A stretch of DNA of 64,000 nt, taken from contig CALMQI010000097.1 in assembly GCA_937871935.1 (NCBI GenBank), forward strand, positions 1-64,000, in the 5' to 3' direction. Each line of letters begins with the position of its first letter. Position 1 is the first letter of the stretch. The notes below the pieces were generated by a model. The model made no database searches and was not told the DNA's origin. It worked only from the letters and a program-made list of their open reading frames with translations. Below, piece after piece: positions 8,383-17,592 of this stretch. Made by a program: the position numbers and the translations under genes. The DNA is from an uncultured Burkholderiales bacterium (GTDB lineage: Bacteria > Pseudomonadota > Gammaproteobacteria > Burkholderiales > Burkholderiaceae_C).

Positions 8383-10179
8383 TCAGCTCTCGTGCACGTA
8401 GCGTCCGGGCGCGTCATCCAGGGGCTCGAGCCGGCGTGCGCCGGTGCCGCCGAACGCCGGCGCGTGGACCTTGCGGCCCGAACGCGCGGCCAGCCAGTCG
8501 GCCCAGTCGGTCCACCACGATCCGCGCTGCGGCGTCGTGCTGTCGAACCAGGCTTCGGGATCGCGGTAGCCGGCATGGGCGCGTCGGTCGGCGGCGCGAA
8601 ACGTGGCCTGCGCACTGGCGCCGGGACCGGACGGCGGGTTGACGATGCCCACATTGTGGCCGCCGGAGGTGAGCACGAAGCGCAAGGCCCCATCGGTGAG
8701 CAGGTGCATCTTGTAGACCGAGCGCCACGGCGACACGTGGTCGCGTTCGGTCGCCACCACGTACATCGGCTGCGCGATGTCGCGCACGGCCACCGGGTGC
8801 TCGCCGACCGGGAAACGCCCCTCGGCCAGATCGTTGTGCAGGTACAGGCGCCGCAGGTATTCGCCGTGCATGCGCGCGGGCATGCGGGTGGCGTCGGCGT
8901 TCCAGGCCCGCAGGTCGGTCAGCGGCGTCTGCGCGCCCATCAGGTACTCGCGCACGAGCTTCGACCACACCAGGTCCTTCGAGTTGATCAGCGCGAAGGC
9001 GCCGGCCATCTGCCGGCCGTCGAGGTAACCGCGCTCGGCCATCACGTCGTCGAGGAAGGCGATCTGGCTCTCGTCGATGAACAGGCCCAGCTCGCCGGGA
9101 TCCTCGAAGTCGATCTGTGCGGCCAGCAGCGACACCGTCTTCAGCGGCGAGCGGCCGTCGCGCGCCAGCGCGGCGGCGGCGATCGCCAGCAACGTGCCGC
9201 CCAGGCAGTAGCCCATCGCGTGCACCGGCGCACGCGGCAGGATCCGGCGCACTGCCGCCAGCGCGGCGAACACGCCGAGTTGCACGTAGTCCTCCATCGC
9301 CAGGTCGCGTTGCTCGGCGCCCGGGTTGCGCCACGACATCATGAACACCGTGTGACCGCGCTCGACGAGGTATTTCACCATCGAGTTGTGCGGCGACAGG
9401 TCGAGGATGTAGTACTTCATGATCCACGACGGCACGACCAGCACCGGCTCGGGATGGACCTGCCGGTGCGCCGGTGCGTACTGGATCAGCTCGATCAGCC
9501 GGTTGCGGAACACCACCTTGCCCGGCGTGGTCGCCACCGCCCGGCCGGGCGCGAACTGCTCGGCGTCCTTGGGCCGGCCGTCGGTGGCCACTGCCATCGC
9601 ATCGCGCCACCAATTGGCGGCGCCGCGCAGCAGGTTCTGCCCGCCGCTGGCGAGCGTCTCCTGCAGCACCTCGGGGTTGCTGGTCACGTAGTTCGACGGC
9701 GAGCTGATGTCGACCGCCTGGCGCAGCACGTAGGACGCCACCTCCTCGTGGTGGTGGGTCACGCCGCGCACGCCGGTGCCGGCCTCGTGCCACCACTGCT
9801 CCCACAGCAGGAAGGCCTGCGACCACTCGCGGTAGGGCCATTGCTGCCACTGCGGGCGTGCGAAGCGTTTGTCGTGCGGCGCCGGCGTCACGCAGGGCGA
9901 ACAATCGCCCAGCGCGGCCTGTTGCACGAACAACCCCCAGCGCAGCGTCTTCTGCACCGCGCTCTCGGCCAGCGCGACCTGCTTGCCGGGCGACGCCAGC
10001 AGGTGTGACCACCAGTCGAGCATCGCCGCCGACACGGCCGCCGGCGAGATGCCGTGCGTGGCCCGCGCCAGCGCCGACTTCAGCGGCACGTCGAGCGCCG
10101 GATAACTGTCCGCCTGTGGCGCCGGCGCTGCGTCCAGCGATTCGCCCGGCCCGGATTCGCGTGCTGCCATGCGTGGCAT
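8383..10179 (-). CDS. phaC: Class I poly(3-hydroxyalkanoate) synthase
   Basis: The enzyme polymerises 3-hydroxyacyl-CoA into intracellular PHA granules. The 598-residue length and the PhaC N-terminal domain (about 95-265) fit class I. The catalytic triad is visible: the lipase-box Cys in MGYCLGGTLLA near residue 321, Asp in ATERDHVSPW near 479 and His in TSGGHNVGIVNPP near 506. The conserved WRNPG motif and MKYYILDLSPHNS, a family hallmark, are also present. An ATG at 10170 (MAARES) is an equally plausible start, since neither has a clear ribosome site. The gene is divergent from a phasin gene, a classic PHA arrangement, but no phaA/phaB lies nearby, so this may be a second, stand-alone synthase. 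Confidence 0.9.
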   Translation of the reverse strand: MPRMAARESGPGESLDAAPAPQADSYPALDVPLKSALARATHGISPAAVSAAMLDWWSHLLASPGKQVALAESAVQKTLRWGLFVQQAALGDCSPCVTPAPHDKRFARPQWQQWPYREWSQAFLLWEQWWHEAGTGVRGVTHHHEEVASYVLRQAVDISSPSNYVTSNPEVLQETLASGGQNLLRGAANWWRDAMAVATDGRPKDAEQFAPGRAVATTPGKVVFRNRLIELIQYAPAHRQVHPEPVLVVPSWIMKYYILDLSPHNSMVKYLVERGHTVFMMSWRNPGAEQRDLAMEDYVQLGVFAALAAVRRILPRAPVHAMGYCLGGTLLAIAAAALARDGRSPLKTVSLLAAQIDFEDPGELGLFIDESQIAFLDDVMAERGYLDGRQMAGAFALINSKDLVWSKLVREYLMGAQTPLTDLRAWNADATRMPARMHGEYLRRLYLHNDLAEGRFPVGEHPVAVRDIAQPMYVVATERDHVSPWRSVYKMHLLTDGALRFVLTSGGHNVGIVNPPSGPGASAQATFRAADRRAHAGYRDPEAWFDSTTPQRGSWWTDWADWLAARSGRKVHAPAFGGTGARRLEPLDDAPGRYVHES

Positions 10180-10345
10180 CGTCGCGCTTGCCGGGGCGGG
10201 CTTCGTTGCGCCGAGTCAATCGCCGCGTGCATCGAACGACGCGGCACTGAGAAAACGCATTGATGCCGCACCAGGTCGGGACTAGTCTTCATCGACGCAG
10301 CGCTGCCAGCACCTTTCGGTGTTGGAACGCCGCCCGGAGACAGCC

Positions 10346-10888
10346 ATGGCCACTCAACGACGGAAGACCAGCGGCCGCACCATCAAGGCCGGCAGGCGCG
10401 AACCCGCAGCAACCGCTGCGGCGTTGCCCGGCATACCGGCGCCCGAAGGCTGGGTCGGCCTCACACGCGACCAGCTCGAGTTGTCGCTGCAGTCGGCGAC
10501 GACCTGCCTGCGCGGGCTCGAGGCCGTGCGCAAGGTTCAGTGGGACATGACGCACCTGGCGCTCAAACGCTTCGAGGAACTGCAGCAACGGCTGCAGCAA
10601 GCCACCGAGTATTCCGACCTGATGGCCTTGCAGGTCGAGCTGATGCGCTTCGATTCGGCGCTGGCCATCAAATCGGCTCGTGATCTCTACGACGCGGCGG
10701 TCGAGGGTGCCACCGAGGCCTTGAACCAGGCACGGGCGAACATCGACTCGAGCCAGAGCGACGGCATCAAGACCTGGCTGCAGTCGATGCAGACGGTGAT
10801 GCACACCGGTGTGCGCCCGCTCGACGACGTGTTCGACCATTCGCTGCTGCGCGACCTGATGATTCCTCCCGGCAGCCGCGTTGTGTAA
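10346..10888 (+). CDS. Phasin family protein
   Basis: Phasins coat PHA granules and control their size. This 180-residue protein has an N-terminal Arg/Lys-rich tail and then a long amphipathic alpha-helical region (about 45-160) with the phasin-like segments QLELSLQSATTCLRGLE, LKRFEELQQRLQQATEYSDL and SARDLYDAAVEGATEALNQA. There are no membrane segments. I chose ATG 10346 because GGAGA lies 7 nt upstream; an in-frame ATG at 10319 lacks this. It is transcribed away from phaC across a 166-bp intergenic region that must hold both promoters. Family assignment rests on the helical pattern and the context. Confidence 0.8.
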   Translation: MATQRRKTSGRTIKAGRREPAATAAALPGIPAPEGWVGLTRDQLELSLQSATTCLRGLEAVRKVQWDMTHLALKRFEELQQRLQQATEYSDLMALQVELMRFDSALAIKSARDLYDAAVEGATEALNQARANIDSSQSDGIKTWLQSMQTVMHTGVRPLDDVFDHSLLRDLMIPPGSRVV

Positions 10889-10973
10889 AGCTACGTTGCC
10901 GTTGTCATCGCAGCGTCGCGGCCGGTGGTTAACCGGCGAGCGACATCATCCAGATGGCGCACAGGGGATCTCG

Positions 10974-11315
10974 ATGACCCGCATCCGCATGGCGCTGTCG
11001 GCGCTGGCGCTGCTCGGCCTGTCGGCCTGCGTGGTGGCGCCGTACTACCCGTCTCAGAGCTACGGCGCCGCCGGCGAGCAGCCGCTCGCAGTGGCCGACG
11101 GCGCGCCGCCGGCGCCCTATGCTGAGGTGGTGCCGGTGGCACCGTTCATCGGCGCGGTCTGGCTCGGCGGCTACTGGGGCTGGCGCAGCGGACGCCACCA
11201 CTGGGTACCCGGCCGCTGGGACCAGCCGCGGCCCGGCTATCAGTGGCGGCCGCATCGCTGGCAGCCGATGGGCGGCCGCTGGCACCTGCACGGTGGCGGC
11301 TGGATGCGGCGCTGA
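10974..11315 (+). CDS. YXWGXW repeat-containing lipoprotein
   Basis: This small protein (113 residues) starts with a lipoprotein signal peptide ending in the lipobox LGLSAC, which predicts lipid attachment at Cys19. The mature part is rich in Trp, Gly, Arg and His and carries GGYWGWRSGRHHWVPGRW followed by QWRPHRW and a Gly/Trp tail, the pattern of YXWGXW proteins. These are predicted envelope proteins without an assigned function. AGGGGAT ends 4 nt before the ATG at 10974. The gene sits between the phasin and a P-type ATPase on the same strand, with only 63 bp to the ATPase. Confidence 0.8.
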   Translation: MTRIRMALSALALLGLSACVVAPYYPSQSYGAAGEQPLAVADGAPPAPYAEVVPVAPFIGAVWLGGYWGWRSGRHHWVPGRWDQPRPGYQWRPHRWQPMGGRWHLHGGGWMRR

Positions 11316-11378
11316 CCCGCATCAACGCGGCGTCACCCGGCGCGTCGGCGGGCGGCGGCGGGCCGCGATACTGCGGCC

Positions 11379-14036
11379 ATGCCGTGGTCTGACGTTTCCT
11401 GGCATGCGCTCGAGATCGAGCCCGCGCTGCAGCGGCTGGACAGCGACGCTGCCGCCGGCCTGAGCGGGGCGGCCTGCCGCGCGCGGCAGGCCGAGCACGG
11501 CCCCAATGCGCTGCCGCAACCGCCGCGGCCGTCGGCCCTGCGCCTGCTGCTGCGCCAGTTCGCCAGCCCGCTGGTGCTGATCCTGTGCGTCGCCGCGGTG
11601 CTCGCGGTGGCGCTCGGCCATCTGGCCGATGCCGTGGTGATCCTGGTCGTCGTGATCGTCAACGCGATCGTCGGCATGGTGCAGGAAGGCCGCGCCGAGC
11701 GCTCGATGACGGCGCTGCAGCGGCTGTCGGCGCTGCAGGTGCGCGTGCAGCGCGACGCCCGCGAGCAGCGCGTGCCCGCGCACGAACTGGTGCCGGGCGA
11801 TGTGCTGCTGCTGGCTGCCGGCGACGCGGTGGCTGCCGATGCGCGCCTCGTCGAGGCCAGCGCGTTGCAGGTGGCCGAGGCCGCGCTCACTGGCGAGTCG
11901 GTGCCGGTGGCGAAGACCACGCGTACGCTGCACGAGGCCGCCGCGCTGGCCGACCGGCACAACATGGTGTTCTCGGGCACTTACGTCACCGCCGGCCGCG
12001 CCCGCGCCGTGGTGGTGGCCACCGGCGTGCACACCGAGGTCGGCCAGATCGCGCGGCTGACGGCGCAGGCGGTGGAACCGCCGACCCCGCTGCAGCGCCG
12101 GATCGATCGCTTCGGCCGCTGGCTGCTCGGCGTGGCACTGGCGCTGTTCGTCGCGGTGGTGCTGCTCGGACTCGCGCGCGAGCTGCCGCTGGCCGAGGTG
12201 CTGATGGTGGCGATCAGCCAGATGGTGTCGATGGTGCCCGAAGGCCTGCCGGTGGCGATGACGATCGCGCTGGCCGTCGGCATGCAGCGCATGGCCGCGC
12301 GCGGTGCGATCATCCGCCGCCTGTCGGCGGTGGAGACGCTCGGCTCGACCACGGTGATCTGCACCGACAAGACCGGCACGCTGACGCGCAACGAGATGAC
12401 GGTGGCCGCGCTGTGGTTGCCCGATGACCGCCGGATCGAGATCACCGGCTCCGGCTATGCCCCGCAGGGTGAACTGCGCCACGACGGCGCCACCCTCGGC
12501 GACGACGCGGCGGCCCGCGCGCTGCTGCAGGCGGCCGCGCTGTGCAACGACGCGCTGCTGCTGGCGCCGAGCGCCGAACGGGCCGGCTGGTCGGTGCAGG
12601 GCGACCCGACCGAGGGCGCGCTGCTGGTGGCCGCCGCCAAGGCCGGGCTCGACGTGGCCGCGCTGCGCGAAGCCGCGCCGCGCGAGGCCGAGCTGCCGTT
12701 CGACTCCGACCTGCGCTTGATGATCACGCGCCACGGTGGCGCCGGCGCGCCGGGCCGCGTGCTGCTGAAAGGCGCGCCCGAGGCGGTGCTGCCGCTGTGC
12801 GCCGCGCAGCCGGCGCTGCGCGACGCCACGCGGGCGGCGGCCGAGGCGATGGCGCAGCAGGCGCTGCGCGTGCTGGCGGTCGCAGCCACCGACGACGCGA
12901 CCTGGCACGGCGGTGATGACGTCGCATCGCTCGGCGGTCGCACGCGGCTGCTCGGCCTGGTCGGGCAGATCGACCCGCCGCGCGACGAGGTGAAGCGTGC
13001 GGTGACCGACTGCCGCGCCGCCGGCATCCGGCCGGTGATGGTGACCGGCGACCACCGGCTCACCGGCCTGGCCATCGCGCGGCAGCTCGGCATCGCAGGC
13101 GAGCACGACGCGGCGATCGACGGCGTCGAGCTCGCGCGCCTGGGCGAGGCCGAGCTGCTCGACCGGCTGGACCACATCGCGGTCTTCGCACGCGTGCAGC
13201 CGGCGCAGAAGCTGCGCATCGTCGAGGCGTTGCAAGCCCGCGGCGACGTGGTGGCGATGACCGGCGACGGCGTCAACGATGCGCCCGCGCTGGCGCGCGC
13301 CGACGTGGGCGTGGCGATGGGCATCACCGGGACCGACGTGGCCAAGAGCGCGGCGCGCATCGTGATCACCGACGACAACTTCGCCACGCTGGTCGGTGCG
13401 GTCGAGCAGGGCCGCGTGGTCTACGCCAACCTGAAGAAGGTGATCCTGTACCTCTTCGCCACCTCGCTCGACGAAGTCGTGCTGCTGCTGCTCGCGCTGC
13501 TGGCCGGTCTGCCGTTGCCGCTGGCCGCGGTGCAGATCCTGTGGATCAACATCGTCACCGAGGGCACGTTGACGATCAACCTGGTGATGGACCCGCCCGA
13601 GGGCGACGAGATGCGGCGCCCGCCGGTGCCGCGCGACGATGCGCTGCTCGACCGCACGATGCGCTGGCGCATCGCGCTGATGGCCTCGTGCGCGGTTGCC
13701 GTGTGCTTCGGCTGGTTCGCCTGGCGCCTGGCCCGTGGCGTGGCGATCGAGCAGGTGCGCACCGAGGTCTTCACGCTGCTTGCGGTGTGCCAGTGGTTCA
13801 ACGTGCTCAACTGCCAGTCGGCCACCCGCTCGGCACTGCGACTGGGCGTGCTGCGCAACCGCTGGCTGCTCGGCGGCCTGGCGGCGAGCGTGGCGCTGCA
13901 GGCCGCGGTGCTGTATGCGCCGCCGCTGAACGCGATGTTCCACACCGTGCCGCTGCCGCTGGCCACGCTGCTGCCGATCGTCGCGCTGGCCAGCGTGGTG
14001 CTGTGGGCCGAGGAGTTGCGCAAGCGCTTGATGTGA
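11379..14036 (+). CDS. P2-type cation-transporting ATPase
   Basis: This 885-residue inner-membrane pump shows all P-type hallmarks: TGES of the actuator domain near residue 171, PEGLP in transmembrane helix 4 near 287, the phosphorylation site DKTGTLTR with Asp near 329, and the hinge GDGVNDAPAL near 628. The N-terminus matches the cation-ATPase N domain (LSGAACRARQAEHGPNALPQ). The C-terminal six helices include LWINIVTEGTLTINLVMDPPEGDEM, typical of the Ca2+/Na+/K+-type P2 branch. No heavy-metal CPx motif or N-terminal metal-binding domain is present, so a divalent-cation or Ca2+-like substrate is more likely than copper. Substrate identity cannot be settled from sequence. Confidence 0.85.
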   Translation: MPWSDVSWHALEIEPALQRLDSDAAAGLSGAACRARQAEHGPNALPQPPRPSALRLLLRQFASPLVLILCVAAVLAVALGHLADAVVILVVVIVNAIVGMVQEGRAERSMTALQRLSALQVRVQRDAREQRVPAHELVPGDVLLLAAGDAVAADARLVEASALQVAEAALTGESVPVAKTTRTLHEAAALADRHNMVFSGTYVTAGRARAVVVATGVHTEVGQIARLTAQAVEPPTPLQRRIDRFGRWLLGVALALFVAVVLLGLARELPLAEVLMVAISQMVSMVPEGLPVAMTIALAVGMQRMAARGAIIRRLSAVETLGSTTVICTDKTGTLTRNEMTVAALWLPDDRRIEITGSGYAPQGELRHDGATLGDDAAARALLQAAALCNDALLLAPSAERAGWSVQGDPTEGALLVAAAKAGLDVAALREAAPREAELPFDSDLRLMITRHGGAGAPGRVLLKGAPEAVLPLCAAQPALRDATRAAAEAMAQQALRVLAVAATDDATWHGGDDVASLGGRTRLLGLVGQIDPPRDEVKRAVTDCRAAGIRPVMVTGDHRLTGLAIARQLGIAGEHDAAIDGVELARLGEAELLDRLDHIAVFARVQPAQKLRIVEALQARGDVVAMTGDGVNDAPALARADVGVAMGITGTDVAKSAARIVITDDNFATLVGAVEQGRVVYANLKKVILYLFATSLDEVVLLLLALLAGLPLPLAAVQILWINIVTEGTLTINLVMDPPEGDEMRRPPVPRDDALLDRTMRWRIALMASCAVAVCFGWFAWRLARGVAIEQVRTEVFTLLAVCQWFNVLNCQSATRSALRLGVLRNRWLLGGLAASVALQAAVLYAPPLNAMFHTVPLPLATLLPIVALASVVLWAEELRKRLM

Positions 14037-14079
14037 TCCCCCCGGAGCGCCTTCGGCGCCTCCCCCCAGGGGGCGCCGC

Positions 14080-14107
14080 CCACGGACCGGCAAAGCCGGA
14101 TCCGTGG
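14080..14107 (+). terminator. Strong hairpin after the P-type ATPase gene
   Basis: CCACGGA pairs with TCCGTGG and CCGGC with GCCGG around an AAA loop, with two small irregularities. A second GC-rich imperfect hairpin precedes it at about 14041-14062. The pair lies 43-70 bp after the ATPase stop. No U-run follows, so it may be a dispersed intergenic repeat, common in Burkholderiales, acting as a 3' border rather than a canonical terminator. Confidence 0.5.
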
Positions 14108-14123
14108 CGGCCGCTGGCCTACG

Positions 14124-15305
14124 ATGGCGCGCATGAGAGCGTCGATGTCCCCGCCGGCCGCCTGGCGGATTGCCGCGATCGGCCTGCTCGGGCTGGCGGC
14201 GGCGATGGGCATCGGCCGCTTCGCCTTCACGCCGCTGCTGCCGCTGATGCAGCAGCAACTGGGCCTCACGCTCACCGAAGGCGGCTGGCTCGCCAGCGCC
14301 AACTACCTGGGCTACCTGGTCGGCGCGCTGGTCAGCGCCGCGCTCACGCCCGCGCCCCATCGGGCCGCGCGCTGGGGCCTGGCCGGCGTGGCCGTGCTCA
14401 CTGTGGCGACCGGCGTCACGCACTCGTTCAGCGCCTGGCTGCTGCTGCGCTTCGGCGCTGGCGTGGCCAGCGCGTTCGTGCTGGTGGGCATTGCAGCGTG
14501 GGCGCTGGCGGCGCTGGCTCGATTGCAGCGCGACGCGCTGGCCGGCGTGGTGTTCGCCGGCGTCGGCGTCGGCATCGTGCTGGCCGGCATGGTCGGCCTG
14601 GCTGCCGGCGTGTGGCAGGTCGCGTCGGACCGGGCCTGGATCGCGCTGGGCGTCATCGCGGCCATCGTGTGCGCCATCGGCTGGCCGGCGTTGCAGCCGG
14701 CCGGCACGACGTCGTCGGGTCCGCAGGCGACCGCCGCAGCCGATCGCGGGGCCGGACTGCAATGGCGGCTCATCCTGTGCTACGGCGCGTTCGGCTACGG
14801 CTACATCGTGCCAGCGACGTTCCTGCCGGCGTTCGCGCGGCAGCTGATCGACAATGCCGCGGTGTTCGGTTGGGTCTGGCCCGCCTTCGGTGCGGCGGCG
14901 GCGCTGTCGACCTGGCTGTCCACGCGATGGGCGGGTCAGGTCGCGCCGCATCGGCTGTGGGCCGGCAGCCAGCTGGTGATGGCCGTCGGCGTGCTTGCGC
15001 CGGCGCTTGCGCCCAGCCTGGCCAGTACGCTGCTGAGCGCGTTGTGCATCGGCGGTACCTTCATGGTTGCCACCATGGCCGGCCTGCAGCACGCACGCGC
15101 CAGCGCGGGCGCCGCCGCGCCGCGGCTGATCGCGGCCATGACCGCGGCCTTCGCGATCGGCCAGTTGATCGGACCCCTGACCATCCGCGGCAGCGCCACC
15201 GGCGCCACCATCGTGGGGCCGAGCGTGCTGGCCGCGCTGGTGCTGCTGGCCAGTTCGGCCGCGTTGTGGCGCTTGCCGTCACCCAGCGCGCCGGCTACCG
15301 TGTGA
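14124..15305 (+). CDS. YbfB/YjiJ-family MFS transporter
   Basis: The 393-residue protein has about twelve hydrophobic segments and the family's opening signature GIGRFAFTPLLPLMQQQLGL, with the second-helix block GGWLASANYLGYLVGAL. These mark the YbfB/YjiJ branch of the major facilitator superfamily, whose substrates are not established. Later helices include FGYGYIVPATFLPAFARQL, also conserved in that branch. Three in-frame ATGs (14124, 14133, 14145) precede the first helix and none has a clear ribosome site, so the start is uncertain by seven codons. The next gene, a CMD-family protein, follows by 23 bp and is probably co-transcribed. Confidence 0.8.
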   Translation: MARMRASMSPPAAWRIAAIGLLGLAAAMGIGRFAFTPLLPLMQQQLGLTLTEGGWLASANYLGYLVGALVSAALTPAPHRAARWGLAGVAVLTVATGVTHSFSAWLLLRFGAGVASAFVLVGIAAWALAALARLQRDALAGVVFAGVGVGIVLAGMVGLAAGVWQVASDRAWIALGVIAAIVCAIGWPALQPAGTTSSGPQATAAADRGAGLQWRLILCYGAFGYGYIVPATFLPAFARQLIDNAAVFGWVWPAFGAAAALSTWLSTRWAGQVAPHRLWAGSQLVMAVGVLAPALAPSLASTLLSALCIGGTFMVATMAGLQHARASAGAAAPRLIAAMTAAFAIGQLIGPLTIRGSATGATIVGPSVLAALVLLASSAALWRLPSPSAPATV

Positions 15306-15328
15306 GGCCTGTCCATGAGGAGCCGACG

Positions 15329-15919
15329 ATGACCGCCGATGCCGCCCCGCACGCCGCCATGCGGATGCCGCCGCTGGCCAGCGAACAGATGAACGACGCG
15401 CAGCGCGCGGCGGCGGCCGCGCTGATCGCCGGCCCGCGCAAGGGCGTGAAGGGGCCGTTCATCGCGCTGCTGCGCAGCCCCGAGCTGATGGACCGGCTGC
15501 AGAAGGTGGGCGAATACCTGCGCTTCGACAGCGTGCTGCCGGCCCATGTGTCGGAGTTCGCGACGCTGCTCGTCGCGCGGCAGTGGACCCAGCAGTTCGA
15601 ATGGGCGGTGCACGTGCCGCTGGCGCTGAAGGCCGGCACCGCGCCGGCGGCGATCGACGCGGTGCGCGACGGCCGGCGACCCGACACGCTGAACGCCGAC
15701 GAACAGCTCGTCTACGATTTCGCGACCGAACTCGCCGCCCATCATGGCGTGTGCGATGCCACCTATGCCGCCGTGCGCGCACGCTTCGGCGAACAGGGCT
15801 GCATCGACCTGACCGCGCTGATCGGCTACTTCGCGCTGGTGTCGATGGTGCTCAACGTGGCGCACATCCCGGCCGAACCGAACAACGGTGTCGCCGCGCT
15901 GCCGCCGCTGCCGCGCTGA
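15329..15919 (+). CDS. Carboxymuconolactone decarboxylase (CMD/AhpD-like) family protein
   Basis: The 196-residue protein has the all-helical CMD fold. Family-typical segments are GPFIALLRSPELMDRLQKVG, RFDSVLPAHVSEFATLL, and QQFEWAVHVPLALKAG, in which His and Glu occupy the usual active-site helix. The CxxC pair of AhpD-type peroxidase partners is absent, so a decarboxylase-like or unknown role is more likely than peroxide reduction. GAGGAG lies 7-12 nt before the ATG at 15329. It follows the MFS gene closely and converges with the GNAT gene, whose stop lies 6 bp away. Confidence 0.75.
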   Translation: MTADAAPHAAMRMPPLASEQMNDAQRAAAAALIAGPRKGVKGPFIALLRSPELMDRLQKVGEYLRFDSVLPAHVSEFATLLVARQWTQQFEWAVHVPLALKAGTAPAAIDAVRDGRRPDTLNADEQLVYDFATELAAHHGVCDATYAAVRARFGEQGCIDLTALIGYFALVSMVLNVAHIPAEPNNGVAALPPLPR

Positions 15920-15924
15920 CGCGA

Positions 15925-16464
15925 TCAGCGGCCGGGGTGAACGTACACCCAGGTGTCGCCGCCGAGGAAGTCGATGCGCCCGCCCGGCACAGCGCCGAGC
16001 CGCTCGGCCAGGCGCAGCGAGCGTTCGTTGGCGGGCCGGATCAGGCTGATCAAGCGGCCGACACCGAGCGCACGCCGGCCGTGGTCGCGCGCCGCGCCGG
16101 CGGCCTCGAGCGCGTAACCGCGGCCCCAGAACTCGCGCCCGAGCAGCCAGCCGAGCTCGCAGTCGGGCCAGTCCGGCGGATGCAGGAAACCGGCTCGACC
16201 GACCAGGCGGCCGCTGGCCCGCTCCTCGATCGCCCACATGCCGTAGCCGAGCAGCGCCCACGAGCCGATGAAGATGGCCATCTGCCGCCACGCGTTGTCG
16301 CGCCCGACCGGGCCGCCGGCGCCGATGTGGCGCATCACCTCGGCGTCGGCGCACATCGCCGCATAGGCGTCGAGGTCGTCGGGGCGAAAGCCGCGCAGAC
16401 ACAGGCGCGGCGTGTCGACCCGCGGTGCCGACGGCGAGAGCGCCGGGTTCGCTGCTTCAGTCAT
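15925..16464 (-). CDS. GNAT-family N-acetyltransferase (RimJ/RimL-like)
   Basis: This 179-residue enzyme belongs to the Acetyltransf_3 group, which transfers acetyl from acetyl-CoA to an amine. Visible features are TPRLCLRGFRPDDLDAYAAM at the N-terminus, GYGMWAIEERASGRLVGRAG, ELGWLLGREFWGRGYALEAA (acetyl-CoA-binding region), and ANERSLRLAERLGAVPGG near the end. Its ATG overlaps the last codons of the upstream ornithine cyclodeaminase gene by 8 nt, so the two are translationally coupled. The shared operon suggests a role in amino-acid or imine metabolism, but no substrate can be named. Confidence 0.8.
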   Translation of the reverse strand: MTEAANPALSPSAPRVDTPRLCLRGFRPDDLDAYAAMCADAEVMRHIGAGGPVGRDNAWRQMAIFIGSWALLGYGMWAIEERASGRLVGRAGFLHPPDWPDCELGWLLGREFWGRGYALEAAGAARDHGRRALGVGRLISLIRPANERSLRLAERLGAVPGGRIDFLGGDTWVYVHPGR

Positions 16465-17401
16465 CGTCGTCGACGACCAGCTGCGCGGCGGCCAGGTCTT
16501 CCAGCGCGCTGCCCACCGACTTGAACAGCGTGATCTCGTGCTCGCTGTCGCGCCCACGCCGTTCGCCGCGGCACAGGTCGGCCAGCGTGCCCTGCAGCCG
16601 TTCGCTGGAAAAGGCGCCCTCGGCGATCGCCTGCAGCACGTCGCCCGACTTGGCCAGTGCCTCGCGAGTGTCGACATAGACGCGGCTGCGCGCAAAGCAG
16701 GCAGCGTCGGCCTCGCGCATGTCGGGCGCGAAACTGCCGATCAGGTCGACATGCGTGCCCGGCTGCAGCCACGCGCCCTGTACCAGCGGCAGCGACGACA
16801 GCGTGGCGCAGCTGATCACGTCGGCTTCACCCGCGGCGGCACGCAGGTCGGTCACCGCCTCCGCGGCGAAGCCCTTCTCGACCAGGCGATCGGCCAGCGT
16901 GCGGGCCGAGGCAGGCGTGCGGTTCCACACCTGCACGCGGCGGATCGGCCGTACCGCGGCGTGGGCCTCGGCCGCCAGCGCCGCCACCCGGCCAGCGCCG
17001 ACGACGAGCAATCGCGACGCATCGCCGCGCGCCAGGTACGACGCCGCCAGCGCCGACGCCGCCGCCGTGCGGCGCGACGTGATCTGGTCACCGTCCATCT
17101 GGGCCAGCGGCTCGCCGGTGGCCGCGTCGTACAAGGTGTAGATCGAATGCAGCCCAGGCTTGCCGAGCACGCCATTGCCCGGAAAGATGGTCACCGTCTT
17201 GATGCCAAGCCGGCGGCCCGGTTGCCAGGCCGGCATCAACAGCACGGTGCCGGCGATGGTGCCGGGATGGTGGGCATCGGCGATGCGATGGCTGTGGCGC
17301 TGCGGCACCTCGCAGCCGGCGACGAACATGTTGCGCAGGGCATCGATCAACGCCGGAAACGCCAGCCGGTCGCGCGTGGTGTGGGCATCGAAGTGCTGCA
17401 C
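16457..17401 (-). CDS. Ornithine cyclodeaminase / mu-crystallin family protein
   Basis: Members use NAD(P)H for imine reduction or for cyclodeamination of amino acids. The protein carries GIKTVTIFPGN, the dimer and substrate region LGKPGLHSIYTLYDAATGEP, TSRRTAAASALAASYLA, the Rossmann motif LLVVGAGRVAALAAEAH and HVDLIGSFAPDMREAD, all family signatures. I start it at the GTG at 17401 because family members begin (M/V)QHFDA. A longer in-frame ATG at 17449 would add 16 residues without resemblance. It is followed, with an 8-nt overlap, by a GNAT gene. True ornithine cyclodeaminase activity is only one of several possibilities. Confidence 0.8.
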   Translation of the reverse strand: MQHFDAHTTRDRLAFPALIDALRNMFVAGCEVPQRHSHRIADAHHPGTIAGTVLLMPAWQPGRRLGIKTVTIFPGNGVLGKPGLHSIYTLYDAATGEPLAQMDGDQITSRRTAAASALAASYLARGDASRLLVVGAGRVAALAAEAHAAVRPIRRVQVWNRTPASARTLADRLVEKGFAAEAVTDLRAAAGEADVISCATLSSLPLVQGAWLQPGTHVDLIGSFAPDMREADAACFARSRVYVDTREALAKSGDVLQAIAEGAFSSERLQGTLADLCRGERRGRDSEHEITLFKSVGSALEDLAAAQLVVDDDD

Positions 17402-17592
17402 GCGGGCAGTATCGCGGCGAGCGCCCCGGTTACAAAACGACCCCCTCAATCAGGGTGTTGTCGGCCGAACTAGGGGGGTGCACGCAGCGTGTTGGCAGCC
17501 GATCCGTCGCAAAATGCAACTGCTGTCGTTCGGACCCCGCGTCCCTGCTGTACCGACAGTCGTTCAACAACGGATCTACGCAAGGAAATGTC

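Noticed and set aside
11322-15092. A 1256-codon open frame on the minus strand, antisense to the P-type ATPase and MFS genes
   Set aside because: The composition is His/Arg/Gln/Gly-rich without any domain pattern, as expected for antisense of GC-rich coding sequence. The plus-strand genes have clear motifs.
17555-17575. GTTCAACAACGG (TTGAAC on the minus strand) near the start of the HPr-rel-A cassette
   Set aside because: Wrong orientation for the cassette and no GCAACY at the 16-nt distance.
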